In this document: one piece after another, positions 16,178 to 24,282 of the stretch
Layout of the letters: every line of letters begins with the position of its first letter
Numbering within the stretch: the first letter of the stretch is position 1
Source of the DNA: Reclinomonas americana ATCC 50394
Taxonomy: Eukaryota; Jakobida; Jakobea; Jakobida
NCBI GenBank assembly: GCA_048213135.1
Contig: PS015357.1
Location: 100,767 to 126,707 of the forward strand
Direction: 5' to 3'
Length of the DNA: 25,941 nt
Notes under the pieces: generated by a model
Seen by the model: the letters and a program-made list of their open reading frames with translations, nothing else
The model's database searches: none
Told to the model about the DNA's origin: nothing
Made by a program: the position numbers and the translations under genes

Positions 16178-16945
16178 TCAAGCCGCTTCTTGGACTGATG
16201 GCATTGCGCTCAGCCGTGTCTCGTAACCGGCCTTGAGCCGAACTCTCGTCTGGCCGTTCACGGGCCTGGAAAGGTCCACCGAGATGATCCTGCGGGCGAT
16301 CAGAGCGAGGACGCGATCTTCCGCCCGTTCCTGCCCGACGAGCACCCGAGCGCAGTCGTGCATGGTCGACTCTGAACGTGCCTCGAGGTGCTGGATGAGC
16401 GCCGCGAGCTCAAACGGGCCTGGGCAAAGCCGGCGCGTCTTCTCGACCATTCGAGCATTGTTGTGCCAGACCGGGAACATGCGAAAGCGCATGTCGGAAA
16501 CGATCTGAAAGTTGATTCCAACGGAACGATAGAGGTGCCGCGCATGGTGGATCTTCGCGCGGTACAAAGGATCGAGCTTGCGCAAATCGTCCCGGTATTT
16601 GCATTCGACGATGCGCGTTACGCCGTCCTCCTGCTCCACCTCAAAGTCGGGAGTGTATCGGACCTTTCGGCCACCGAGCCTGAAGGACAGCGTGTGCGGC
16701 TGCTCTCTGTAGCTCACGACAGATTCGTCCACTTCGAACCATCGGATTGCCTTCCGCTCAAGCCGCGATTCCCAAGCGATCATCCGTCTGGATTTGACGC
16801 TAGGGACCAATCCGACGGGCATGTGTCGTCGGCCATTGAAGATCTTACGAACCGGAGAGCCGTCGTCTCGTTGTTCGATCACCGCGTCTGCCTGTGAAAG
16901 CAGATCGTCGAGGCGCTGTTTGGCATCCCTGTCATTCACAAGCAT
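16178..16945 (-). CDS. tnsA: TnsA endonuclease of the Tn7-like transposase
   Basis: A protein of 255 residues with the restriction-enzyme-like TnsA nuclease fold. Glu59 and Glu63 lie in WESRLERKAIRWFE, Asp100 in RYTPDFEV, and Glu114 and Lys116 in RIVECKYRDDL, matching the E...D...(E/Q)xK active site. The C-terminal part fits the TnsA HTH domain that contacts TnsC. TnsA cuts the 5' strands at the transposon ends, so with TnsB the element moves by cut-and-paste rather than by cointegrates. It is the first gene of the transposition operon. The start at 16945 has a weak AGG at five bases. An upstream gap of about 660 bases should contain its promoter and probably one transposon end. Confidence 0.92.
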   Translation of the reverse strand: MLVNDRDAKQRLDDLLSQADAVIEQRDDGSPVRKIFNGRRHMPVGLVPSVKSRRMIAWESRLERKAIRWFEVDESVVSYREQPHTLSFRLGGRKVRYTPDFEVEQEDGVTRIVECKYRDDLRKLDPLYRAKIHHARHLYRSVGINFQIVSDMRFRMFPVWHNNARMVEKTRRLCPGPFELAALIQHLEARSESTMHDCARVLVGQERAEDRVLALIARRIISVDLSRPVNGQTRVRLKAGYETRLSAMPSVQEAA

Positions 16946-17604
16946 GGAACCTATTCGCCGATGCCTCCCAGATCCTGGGCTGGCAAGGAAAGCCGAAGTT
17001 GATTTCTTGGATCAGCGGAAATCATGCGCGGATGGCGAAGACAAAACTGTCTAAGGACTGTGGTTTCGGCTTCTGTCGATCCCCGCTAAAGTCAAACAGG
17101 TGGGGTCAGATCGCAAAATTGCATGGCCCTGCTGCGAGCGAGGAATTGAAATTGAAGCACGATTGTCACGTTCCTGCGCGATTATTTGGTGACGACCTAC
17201 CATCGCCATTCTGCCCAGAATGTTAATGAGGCCCCTCTGCGCGCCGCTTCCTTGGCGAGAAGCGTAGGTATCGTTTCTCAATCCTTATGCGCTGGCATAT
17301 CGCCCAAGGATTTCGCTATGATTCCTTGAAGAGCGAGGCAGGCCGGCCGGACAACGAGACAAGGGGCGCATTAGGTCGCCATGCTGTGTGAGCTCAGACG
17401 CAGGGACTGTCGACAAGCAGCAAACTTTGCGATCCTTATCTGATGAAGGACTGTTCGACCGGACGGACGGAAGCGAGTTGGTCAGAAGCGCACGAACTTG
17501 AAGATGAGAGGACCTGGCGCCGCTGGATGCCGCTTGCAACGGCAAATCGTGATGTGTGAATGAAGGGTATCGGCTTGAACAGCGCGGCTGCGCAGGAGAA
17601 TGCA
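16946..17604. other. Gene-free stretch upstream of tnsA, probably holding the right transposon end and tns promoter
   Basis: No coding sequence looks real on either strand. In a Tn7-like layout this stretch beside tnsA should carry the right end with several TnsB sites. Candidate terminal ACA trinucleotides are at 17041-17043, 17096-17098, 17352-17354 and 17358-17361, but none has a clear partner at the left side and no 5-bp target duplication could be matched. The segment around 17074-17120 (TGTCGATCCCCGC, then GGTGGGGTCAG) recalls the terminal sequence style of IS21-type elements and may be a leftover of one; no transposase accompanies it. Confidence 0.45.
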
Positions 17605-18012
17605 GTGGCGAGCCTTGAAGCTCCGCCGAGCTTGGCGGAACCCTGGTATTATAGCAGTGCTATCAAAATATTTCACCTGGAAAATTCGGAGCCTGCTCCT
17701 TTGGCGGGAATCGCGCTTCTTCCCATGCGCCGCGAAACCCTGATCGCGGGGTACCTATGCCAAGCCGCACGGTCGTTGCTGAACGTGTCCCAGGCTTGGC
17801 TTTGGGAGCAAGCGAAGGTTTCCAGGAAAACCATCAACGACTTCGAGAACGGGTTTTCTCAGCCCAAGCCGGCCTTGGTTGCGCGCATTCGACAGGCGCT
17901 TGAAGAAGAAGGCGCCCGATTTGTCTCGGGCGATCGGGTGGTCGGCGTTGTCGTCTATTCGTCGCCGCTTACTGCAGCTCAAAGGTCGCGGTCAGAAAAG
18001 CTGCGGAGCTGA
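17605..18012 (+). CDS. XRE-family helix-turn-helix regulator
   Basis: A protein of 135 residues from a GTG start at 17605, chosen because AGGAG lies six bases upstream; the frame reaches back to an ATG at 17560 with no ribosome-binding site. The XRE domain occupies the second half: ARSLLNVSQAWLWEQAKVSR is the first part of the helix-turn-helix, and FENGFSQPKPALVARIRQAL EEEG completes the fold. The last residues GVVVYSS are typical of short alphaproteobacterial XRE proteins. It lies between the tns genes, which read away from it, and the AAA-M41 gene, which reads in the same direction 570 bases further on. It could control either side. Confidence 0.8.
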   Translation: MASLEAPPSLAEPWYYSSAIKIFHLENSEPAPLAGIALLPMRRETLIAGYLCQAARSLLNVSQAWLWEQAKVSRKTINDFENGFSQPKPALVARIRQALEEEGARFVSGDRVVGVVVYSSPLTAAQRSRSEKLRS

Positions 18013-18582
18013 TGGTCGTGTCGTTAACCATATTTATTTAAAATTCTAACGATATTTTCATATCACTGATATATTGATTGTCGGGCGGATGGTCTCGACG
18101 GCTCCCGGGGTCAACCGATTTCTCCGGCAGCGCTCTGCCAAGCCACCTCCCATACCGACTGCTCCTCGACATCTCTGGCGATCCGGCTCTTGCCGGCCAT
18201 GTTGCTCATCGTGATGTGGCCGGTCGGTGGCTTCATCAGTCCAGCAACGGAGTCTCTTATGAGAGCACAACGGCGCTTCAAGCTGGCCTATCCGCGTTCT
18301 CTGGCCTCCACGGCCCTTCGACGCCTTGATAGAACCTCCGGTCGAAAAACGGCCCGCCGTCTGGCCCCAAGGACACCAGTCACCGCTTGGCATGAGACCG
18401 AGGACCTGGACGTCCTGCTTGATGACGATTTCGATGAACTCCTCTGGGACCCGAGAATTCTCCTGCAGCTTGCCAATCAAAATTGAAGGGATGATCGGCG
18501 CGCTCAAGGCCCGCCTCGAAACTCGATCAGCATCCAGCGGCTTCAGATTTCTCGTTCTATGTCGACACAAGAAGGAGCCAAT
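18013..18582. other. Long leader of the AAA-M41 gene with no convincing gene
   Basis: The first 60 bases (about 18020-18080) are strikingly AT-rich and could be a promoter or a junction. Beyond that, open frames exist on both strands: a + strand frame at 18190-18486 with an acidic tail and a - strand frame at 18058-18591. Neither has a ribosome-binding site or a recognisable family, and each looks like the shadow of the other. It may contain a decayed gene or a structured leader. I see no tRNA or known RNA element. Confidence 0.4.
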
Positions 18583-20700
18583 ATGCACCATCGCAAATCC
18601 GGCTCGTCCGCCAATAAGCGCCAGCCCGCCAGCGACCTCCTGGCGCGAGCTTACCTTGAAAGCCTCGCAAAGGAGGCAGGCGCGAAGATCAAACCAATGC
18701 TTCGTGGTGAATATTCCGATGATGCGCTGGAGCGCCTGATAGACGAGCTCGACGATGACGTCGCCGATCCCAGCATTGCGATACTCCGCGCGGATCTGGC
18801 AGCTGTCGCGATTTTGATGGCTCGCGCGATCGAAGGGGAACCCGGTCTAGCGCGCGGATTGCGTCGGGAAGCTCCCATCGTGGTGTTGACCGCCCATAAT
18901 CCGAGCTTCATCGAGATGGCGAAGGAAGTAGCTCAAACCTGCGTGTTGCCGACCGGCTCGCGCGTCCTGGAGGTCGGCGGCCTTAGTATCGGATTCCATA
19001 CCAGGGGAATGCTCGTCGCTCGCGACGGGACTGCGAAAGACGATCGGCCGGAAAAAGGTAATCGTGAAGTCACTGCTGCACTGCAGCGCCGAATTCCTGT
19101 GCTGGGAATCGCGCCAGATCCCATTCGCCACCTCCCGCAGGCTCTGATGCGGACTGCGGAGTATGAGCTCGCGCTGCCGGCGCTCGACCAGAGTGCGATT
19201 GCCCTGGTCATCGAAGCGGTGACCGGGCAGACGCCAACTCGCGATATGGATCCAGATTTGATCCGGCTGATCGATATCGACGATCTTCCGCTGGCATTCA
19301 GATCTGGCCGCGCAGGAAACGACTGTCTCAACGCCATCGAAGACGTGGTGCGGAAAAAGGGCGACTACCTGATCAGCGGGCCCTCGCTGGAACAACTTCC
19401 CGGATATGGCGCGGCCAAGGAGTGGGGTCTCCAGTTGGCCGAAGACTTGGCGGAGTACAAGGCAGGCCGGCTCAGTTGGGCTGACATCGACAACAAGGGG
19501 TTGCTCGTTTCGGGGCCGCCTGGCACAGGAAAAACGCAGTTTGCGCGCGCGTTGGCTAAAACCGCTCGGGTTCCATTGATTTCGACGTCCGTAGCGCAAT
19601 GGAATGCGGCCACATACCTCTCCGGTACTTTGCAAGCTATCCGCGGAGCGTTCGCTCAAGCCCGACGTCAGGCGCCGTGCATTCTATTTATCGACGAAAT
19701 GGACGGTATCTCTGATCGCGCGAAGCTTCGTGGTGATTATGTCGAGTACTGGACCCAGATCGTAAACCTCCTGCTTGAACAGCTTGCTGGCATCGAGGAA
19801 CGACCCGGGGTCGTGGTCATCGGCGCGACAAATCATCCGGACCGGATCGACGCGGCAGTAAAACGGGCAGGCAGACTCGATCGGGAAATCGAGATTCCAA
19901 AACCGGACACGCTCACCCTTGCCGACATTTTCCGCTTTCACATCGGCTCGGAGCTCTTGCCCGATGCAGATCTTGTTCCCTTGGCGCTGGCGTCACGTGG
20001 GGCCACCGGAGCGGATGTTGAGGCGCTCGTCAGGCGTGCGAAAGGTACCGCCAGGCGTTCTCGTCGCGCGCTGATGCTCGACGACGTCATGGCGGCCATA
20101 GCGGCCGACGCGCCAGCCATTCCGGCTCAAGCTCGGTGGCGCATTGCCGTGCATGAGAGCGGTCATGCGTTAGCCGCCCACGCGCTGGAGACTGGAACTG
20201 TCTGCGGGATTTCGATCCATACGCGGGGCGGCTTCTTTGAATTCGAGAGCAATCTGTCTGGCTCAGCAACGTTCGACCGCCTTCAGCGGGAAATGGCCGT
20301 GTTATTGGCCGGCCGCTCGGCAGAGCGTCTAATCTTGGGCGATGTGAGCGCTGGGGCTGGGATGCAACCCGCCTCCGATCTGGGGCGTGCGACGGCATTC
20401 GCCATGCTGATCGAGACGCAATGCGGGATGGGTCATTCCGGAGGCGCCTACCTGGAGGAGGTCAAGGAGCTCGCCCAAGTTCCAGCCCTGCACCTCGCCG
20501 TCAATGCGCAGCTCAAAGACGCGGAAGCCAAGGCAGCGCAAATTCTTGAGCCGAGACGCGCCACATTGTTGGAACTGGCAACGACGCTCGACCAACGAGG
20601 CTATCTTTCGGGAGGCGAGATCGAAGGCATCATCGGCCAAACTAGGATGGAAGCGGCTAAGTGGGACCGGGCTCCTGCGCAAGTCGCGAGGTCCGCATGA
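18583..20700 (+). CDS. AAA+ ATPase fused to an M41 (FtsH-like) zinc peptidase, without membrane anchor
   Basis: A protein of 705 residues. The AAA+ module has Walker A GPPGTGKT at 311-318, Walker B ILFIDEMDG with Asp371 and Glu372, sensor 1 in VIGATNHPDRID and an arginine-finger context AVKRAGRLDREIEIPKPD. The peptidase part carries the zinc motif HESGH at about 524-528, and the third ligand Asp599 lies in SDLGRATAFA. This is the order found in FtsH, but the N-terminal 260 residues are soluble and unlike the two membrane helices of FtsH, so the enzyme should be cytoplasmic. The ATG at 18583 is preferred over 18559 because AAGGAG lies at proper distance. The following small gene overlaps by ATGA. 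It probably degrades specific proteins under ATP control; its targets are unknown. Confidence 0.88.
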   Translation: MHHRKSGSSANKRQPASDLLARAYLESLAKEAGAKIKPMLRGEYSDDALERLIDELDDDVADPSIAILRADLAAVAILMARAIEGEPGLARGLRREAPIVVLTAHNPSFIEMAKEVAQTCVLPTGSRVLEVGGLSIGFHTRGMLVARDGTAKDDRPEKGNREVTAALQRRIPVLGIAPDPIRHLPQALMRTAEYELALPALDQSAIALVIEAVTGQTPTRDMDPDLIRLIDIDDLPLAFRSGRAGNDCLNAIEDVVRKKGDYLISGPSLEQLPGYGAAKEWGLQLAEDLAEYKAGRLSWADIDNKGLLVSGPPGTGKTQFARALAKTARVPLISTSVAQWNAATYLSGTLQAIRGAFAQARRQAPCILFIDEMDGISDRAKLRGDYVEYWTQIVNLLLEQLAGIEERPGVVVIGATNHPDRIDAAVKRAGRLDREIEIPKPDTLTLADIFRFHIGSELLPDADLVPLALASRGATGADVEALVRRAKGTARRSRRALMLDDVMAAIAADAPAIPAQARWRIAVHESGHALAAHALETGTVCGISIHTRGGFFEFESNLSGSATFDRLQREMAVLLAGRSAERLILGDVSAGAGMQPASDLGRATAFAMLIETQCGMGHSGGAYLEEVKELAQVPALHLAVNAQLKDAEAKAAQILEPRRATLLELATTLDQRGYLSGGEIEGIIGQTRMEAAKWDRAPAQVARSA

Positions 20701-20915
20701 TCCGCCTCGGCCAAGCCCTGCATGAAGACGAAGGGTCGGGTTCTCTGCCGGAGGTCGAGGCTCTTTTGCTCCAGGCAACCCACGACCTTGCCGCCACCCT
20801 AGGCGTCGAGCCTGAGCAGGCATTGCGCGCCCTCGCGGTTGTCATACGGCGGCGCGCTGATTTCGAGCGCCTCAAAGGCGCGGCCAAGGCAACCTCAGGT
20901 CGCATCCTCCGCTGA
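20697..20915 (+). CDS. Small protein coupled to the AAA-M41 protease
   Basis: A protein of 72 residues, acidic near the N-terminus and basic near the end. It starts at an ATG overlapping the stop of the AAA-M41 gene (ATGA at 20697-20700), so it should be made with it. The sequence is helical (EVEALLLQATHDLAATLGV, then EQALRALAVVIRRRADFERL). I recognise no family. It could be an adaptor or regulator of the protease; that is inferred only from the overlap. Confidence 0.65.
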   Translation: MIRLGQALHEDEGSGSLPEVEALLLQATHDLAATLGVEPEQALRALAVVIRRRADFERLKGAAKATSGRILR

Positions 20916-20949
20916 GCGCACCGCGGTTCTGAGAATCTACGATTGCCTG

Positions 20950-20971
20950 CCAGCCGGCTCTCGCCGGTTGG
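20950..20971 (+). terminator. Possible hairpin terminator or attenuator
   Basis: CCAGCCGGC and GCCGGTTGG pair over nine positions (one G-T) around a 4-base loop, and CTTTT follows six bases later. The structure lies between the small coupled gene and the DUF6634-like gene. The T-run is short and displaced, so attenuation is as likely as full termination. Confidence 0.35.
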
Positions 20972-21010
20972 GTGCGCTTTTGACCGAAATCGCCCCGAAG
21001 GAGGTTCGCC

Positions 21011-21364
21011 ATGAAAGAACTGGCAGAGAAGATCATGTCGGCGGCCGCTGACCTTCGCCGTCTCGAAGCGGGCTGGCGCCCAACAGAGGTCGACCTGGAA
21101 GAAGCTGTTGGACTCGATGATTGGCTGCAAGGGATCGATTGCGAGACTAAGCAGCATGTTCTCATTGGACAGTCGGTCGGCCACCCAATTCTCGGCGATC
21201 AGCTTATTACCACCAGCCCTGTATTGTGGATCAGTCAGGATCGTAAAATTGCCCGGACACTGAGCCGCTGGTACCGCCTACGGAAGCCTGCTGCATTGGT
21301 GACCGCGCATCAGACTTCCGCGGATCGGGCGAAACCGGAGGACCCAGGGCCGCTTCGTGGCTGA
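21011..21364 (+). CDS. DUF6634-like hypothetical protein
   Basis: A protein of 117 residues preceded by a strong ribosome-binding site (GAAGGAGG). LRRLEAGWRPTEVDLE near the start, GHPILGDQLITTSPVLWIS in the middle and ARTLSRWYRLRKP near the end match what I remember of DUF6634 proteins, which are common in alphaproteobacterial accessory regions and lack an assigned function. It lies 95 bases after the small coupled gene and 68 bases before the Xre-type antitoxin gene, all on one strand, so the three may be co-transcribed. Family recall is not backed by a search. Confidence 0.7.
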   Translation: MKELAEKIMSAAADLRRLEAGWRPTEVDLEEAVGLDDWLQGIDCETKQHVLIGQSVGHPILGDQLITTSPVLWISQDRKIARTLSRWYRLRKPAALVTAHQTSADRAKPEDPGPLRG

Positions 21365-21432
21365 CCGGGGCGGCAAGTCCGTCTGCAGCGCCTCCTCGCG
21401 TATTCATCGAAATAGCCCGAGGATCCTGACCG

Positions 21433-21804
21433 ATGGCTGAACCGTTGACCAGATCGGAGGAGCTCGTGCTCATTCGCACAGTCATCTCCTTGCTCAAAAA
21501 CTGGTCCGCCAATGATGGCGAAGCGCGAACAATTCTGAATCTGTCGCCGACAACATATGCCGAATGGAGGCGGAACAACGTTGGCTACGTCTCCTCGGAG
21601 CAGGTTTATCGCTCGACCCTTCTTTTGCAGATCCATGCAGCGCTGAGAATGCGCTTCAGCAATGCAAGTCGCGCGGCGGGATGGATGAACCGTCCGAACG
21701 ACATCTTTTCAGGACGAACCCCACTTGCGCTGATCGCCGGCGGCGAGCTCTCATCGCTTGAGCGTCTCCTGGCGTATTTGGCCGCTGACCTTTCGCCGTG
21801 GTGA
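21433..21804 (+). CDS. MbcA/ParS/Xre-type antitoxin (DUF2384), apparently without its toxin
   Basis: A protein of 123 residues. The C-terminal half has the toxin-binding domain pattern: LLLQIHAALRMRF, then WMNRPNDIFSGRTPLALI and ELSSLERLLAYLAADL. The N-terminal half (ARTILNLSPTTYAEWRRN) fits the degenerate Xre DNA-binding region. Such antitoxins normally precede a RES-domain toxin gene that overlaps or follows at once. Here a GTG overlaps the stop (GTGA, 21801-21804), but its frame shows no RES features and runs into the 3' end of the convergent SGNH gene after about 35 codons. The antitoxin is therefore an orphan, or its partner has been lost at a junction. Autoregulation is likely by family. 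Confidence 0.82.
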   Translation: MAEPLTRSEELVLIRTVISLLKNWSANDGEARTILNLSPTTYAEWRRNNVGYVSSEQVYRSTLLLQIHAALRMRFSNASRAAGWMNRPNDIFSGRTPLALIAGGELSSLERLLAYLAADLSPW

Positions 21805-21907
21805 ACCGGTCCCCGACGTGCACGCGCTTGGAGCTCGACTTTGTCGGTGGACCGAAGTGGCAAGATTGGCCGATCCGGCTTTTGCGCCCTATTACAGGCT
21901 GGCATGC

Positions 21908-23017
21908 TCACGGCGCACTGACGAAACGCTCCAACTCTTCGTCACTGATCCGTGTCAATGGCAGACCAAAGGTCTCGCGCAGCCGCATCACGAGCGATTG
22001 CGCCCAGAGCGCGTTCCACACCAGACCGGCGTGATCATCAGCGAGGATCGCATTGTTCGGCTCATCTCCGATGGTGTTCGTGACCCGCAGCTCCTCGCCT
22101 ACGACAACCGCCTTGTATTTTGGCGTGCCGTCGAGCTCGCGCATTCCCCAAAGATTACGAAACCAGATCCCCAGATCGAAAAAGCCGAGGCGGGCATCAG
22201 AGCCGGCCAATCCGCGTAATCGGGCGTTGAAATCGTCAAAAGCGGTTTGGATGTTGGCGATGGCGACAGCAGAGCGGTATTTGTCGAAGGCTCCCGGTTC
22301 ATTCATCTCGTTGTCGACGCCCACCAACAACATGCGGGTGTTTGGATGCCTAGCATGGATCAATCTTATGGCCGCGGCGATCTTTTCCACGCAATAGGCC
22401 GCCGCAGCCCGGACCTTAGGCGCCTTGGGATCGCGTGCCTGATCGTCCAGAACCGCTGACCAATCATTGTTGCCGATACGGATGACGACGATACCGCTGC
22501 GCCAGCGCCCAGGGTCAAGGTCCATCAGCTCCACCAACTGCGATGCCTGGCCGGGTTTTTGTAGTGTCCCTCCGATCAAATTGCCGCAAGAGGCGCCGGA
22601 ACTGGCGAAATTATAGAGGTAATCCTCTTTTCTTGGCGTACGACCGGCGTCCAGCCCGATGGCGCGGCGCAACCAGGCCGCTTGGCCGGATCTCCCCCAC
22701 AGTACCCAGGGCCCCAAGTTCAGCTCATTGCCGCGCACGCGCGCCAACACCTCAGTCCACTGGAAGGTACGGGCGCGAAAAGCGCCGCCACGATCGGCGG
22801 AACCTGGTGGAAAGCTCAGGCTGTCTTGATAGGAGTGGCTGCTGGAATCACCTAGAACCGCGAGCGCGATTGTCGTTGGCCGCGAGTTGTCGGCGGGAAC
22901 GTCGCCTTCTCGCAGCACTACAATCGCTATACCCAACGCGACAAACCCAATCAGCGCAGCGATGACTCGCTTTAAGCTGCGGGCGCGGATGTTAGCCCGA
23001 TCGATGTCCATGGACAT
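21908..23017 (-). CDS. Membrane-anchored SGNH/GDSL-type hydrolase
   Basis: A protein of 369 residues. A single membrane helix lies at about residues 17-36, with a basic N-terminal side, so the catalytic domain should face the periplasm. Block I is AVLGDSSSHS with the nucleophile Ser58, block II FASSGASCGN with Gly and Asn, block III IRIGNNDWS with Asn184, and block V LADDHAG with Asp328 and His329. Together these form the SGNH set. Such enzymes remove acyl or acetyl groups from sugars, lipids or peptidoglycan; the substrate cannot be told. The start at 23017 is chosen for GAGGA just upstream and for the immediate anchor; a longer open frame to 23434 adds about 139 residues of poor quality. 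It converges with the antitoxin gene. Confidence 0.85.
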   Translation of the reverse strand: MSMDIDRANIRARSLKRVIAALIGFVALGIAIVVLREGDVPADNSRPTTIALAVLGDSSSHSYQDSLSFPPGSADRGGAFRARTFQWTEVLARVRGNELNLGPWVLWGRSGQAAWLRRAIGLDAGRTPRKEDYLYNFASSGASCGNLIGGTLQKPGQASQLVELMDLDPGRWRSGIVVIRIGNNDWSAVLDDQARDPKAPKVRAAAAYCVEKIAAAIRLIHARHPNTRMLLVGVDNEMNEPGAFDKYRSAVAIANIQTAFDDFNARLRGLAGSDARLGFFDLGIWFRNLWGMRELDGTPKYKAVVVGEELRVTNTIGDEPNNAILADDHAGLVWNALWAQSLVMRLRETFGLPLTRISDEELERFVSAP

Positions 23018-23487
23018 GCTTCCTCGAGGTCCCTCCACGTTGATTTGGAGGACTCCGTAGCTGCGATTTGCGCACAATTGACCGGCAGCTTCGAACGAAA
23101 CCTCACCACGCGATACGGCGCTTTGGAGGGATACGGTGCTCATTTTCGTCGTTGAACGACCCGGTCGACGCTGCTTGCTCGCAGGCAGCGACGGAGGCGG
23201 CGTGAGATCAGGCGGAATTCCGTGAAAGACAAGGCCGACCTCACCCGGGGAGCGGCTGAGGCTCGCCGGTATCCTGCTCGATCTTGTCCCCATCGAGGAG
23301 GATGAAATCGATTTAGCTCGGCGCGCCGTGGATCGCTTTTTCAAGGCGCCGCCGAAGTCACGTCCGCTAAACGGCGAACTCCTCCACGACTGCTTTGTTA
23401 CCGTTTGTTTCAGCCGGGAACAGCCAATCGCCACCTGCGTCTTATTCGAGGAACGACAATTGTCGTTCGATGAACAGGAGGCCGATC
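23018..23487. other. Gene-free stretch between the SGNH and copper genes, with competing degenerate frames
   Basis: No gene is certain. A + strand frame is open from 23226 and passes DLVPIEEDEIDLARRAVDRF without an ATG, and a - strand frame extends the SGNH gene upstream. Neither has a start with a ribosome-binding site. The + strand frame might be a decayed gene. Promoters for the divergent SGNH and copper genes must lie here, but none stands out. Confidence 0.4.
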
Positions 23488-23820
23488 ATGCACCATCTCG
23501 ACGCCGCCATGCAGTCCTGCATCGACGAATGCCTGCGCTGCTATCAAACCTGCCTCGGCATGAGCACAAGCCATTGCCTTAAGCTCGGCGGAGCGCACGC
23601 TGCCCCGGAGCACATCCAGCTGATGCAGGCTTGCGCCGAGATCTGCCGAGCCAGCGCCCAGGTGATGATCATCGGCTCCGCGCACCATAAGCATCTCTGC
23701 GCCGAATGCGCCGACATCTGCGAAGATTGCGCCAACGAATGCGAGCGGATTGGAGACATGGACGATTGTGTCCAGGCGTGCCGCAGTTGCGCGGATAGCT
23801 GCCGGAAAATGGCGGCGTAG
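23488..23820 (+). CDS. Cys-rich four-helix bundle copper-binding protein (DUF326/Csp-like)
   Basis: A protein of 110 residues with about 16 cysteines in helical repeats such as SCIDECLRCYQTC, ACAEICRAS, CAECADICEDCANECERI and CVQACRSCADSC. This CxxxC pattern on amphipathic helices is the hallmark of copper storage proteins, in which the thiols point into a four-helix bundle and hold many Cu(I) ions. No signal peptide is visible, so it should be a cytoplasmic store like Csp3. The start at 23488 follows AGGAGG at seven bases; an in-frame ATG six codons earlier is less well placed. It is the first gene of a cluster with two DUF305 proteins, 31 bases before the next. Confidence 0.9.
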   Translation: MHHLDAAMQSCIDECLRCYQTCLGMSTSHCLKLGGAHAAPEHIQLMQACAEICRASAQVMIIGSAHHKHLCAECADICEDCANECERIGDMDDCVQACRSCADSCRKMAA

Positions 23821-23851
23821 CGACTCCTGTCCTCGTTTCGTGGAGATTCCG

Positions 23852-24235
23852 ATGATGCGCTTCATTCTGACCGCCGGTCTCGCAGCCTCGATGATGACCG
23901 CGGCATTTGCCCAGCCAGCGCCCAAGCCTCAGATGGGCGACAGCATGCCCATGAAAATGATGATGCCGGAGGCTTCCGATTCCGCATCAACGAAGGAATA
24001 CAAGGCGGCGATGATGCGGATGATGCAGGCGATGCCGCCGAAATTTACCGGCGACGCCGACATCGATTTCATGATGCAGATGAAAGCCCATCATCAAGGT
24101 GCGATCGATATGGCCAAGGTTGCCCTCGCCCATGGCAAGGACCCGACCGTCAAGAAACTCGCCACCGAAATCGTCAGCGCCCAGGAAAAGGAGATCAAAA
24201 CGATCGATCAGTGGCTGAAGGCCAAGGGCAAATAG
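23852..24235 (+). CDS. Secreted DUF305 protein
   Basis: A protein of 127 residues. A signal peptide of about 20 residues (MRFILTAGLAASMMTAAFA, cut before QPAPK) directs it to the periplasm. A Met-rich stretch (MGDSMPMKMMMPEA) is followed by the DUF305 fold with DIDFMMQMKAHHQGAIDMA, the His- and Met-containing core. DUF305 proteins are ferritin-like helical proteins often found with copper-resistance genes, and the methionines suit Cu(I) binding. The start at 23852 has GGAG six bases upstream. It sits 31 bases after the Cys-rich protein and 47 before the membrane DUF305 gene, so an operon is likely. Confidence 0.9.
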   Translation: MMRFILTAGLAASMMTAAFAQPAPKPQMGDSMPMKMMMPEASDSASTKEYKAAMMRMMQAMPPKFTGDADIDFMMQMKAHHQGAIDMAKVALAHGKDPTVKKLATEIVSAQEKEIKTIDQWLKAKGK

Positions 24236-24282
24236 CTGCGGGTTGGGACGTCCCGGGCAAACCTGAGCGTTAGGAGGCTGCC

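Larger units (their letters stand above)
3380..16945 (-). mobile_element. Tn7-like transposon with protease and FRG defence-type cargo (minimum span by gene content)
   Basis: Four transposition genes of the Tn7 family are adjacent, co-directional and intact: tnsA (16945-16178), tnsB (16164-13999), tnsC (13996-13004) and tniQ/tnsD (13001-10044). Six cargo genes continue in the same direction to 3380. This is the standard Tn7 plan, with tnsA near one end, the transposition operon next, and cargo filling the space to the other end. The coordinates given are the outer genes. The true left end is probably near 3048, and the right end lies in 16946-17604 or beyond. No Cas genes or CRISPR array were seen, so this is not a CRISPR-guided element. 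Confidence 0.85.

Noticed and set aside
3380-16945. CRISPR-associated transposon
   Set aside because: No repeat-spacer array and no Cas gene are present in or near the element; the target selector is a long TnsD-like protein instead.
18058-18591. 177-residue - strand frame upstream of the AAA-M41 gene
   Set aside because: No ribosome-binding site and no recognisable family; it overlaps the start of the real gene. Kept only as an unexplained stretch.
23018-23434. N-terminal extension of the SGNH hydrolase by about 139 residues
   Set aside because: The best ribosome-binding site and the membrane anchor both point to the start at 23017, and the extension is low-quality sequence.
3044-23831. 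Shared ACTCCTGT at about 3043 and 23823 as a pair of element boundaries
   Set aside because: The two copies are in the same orientation, only eight bases long, and lack supporting terminal sequence; such a match is expected by chance in a window of this size.
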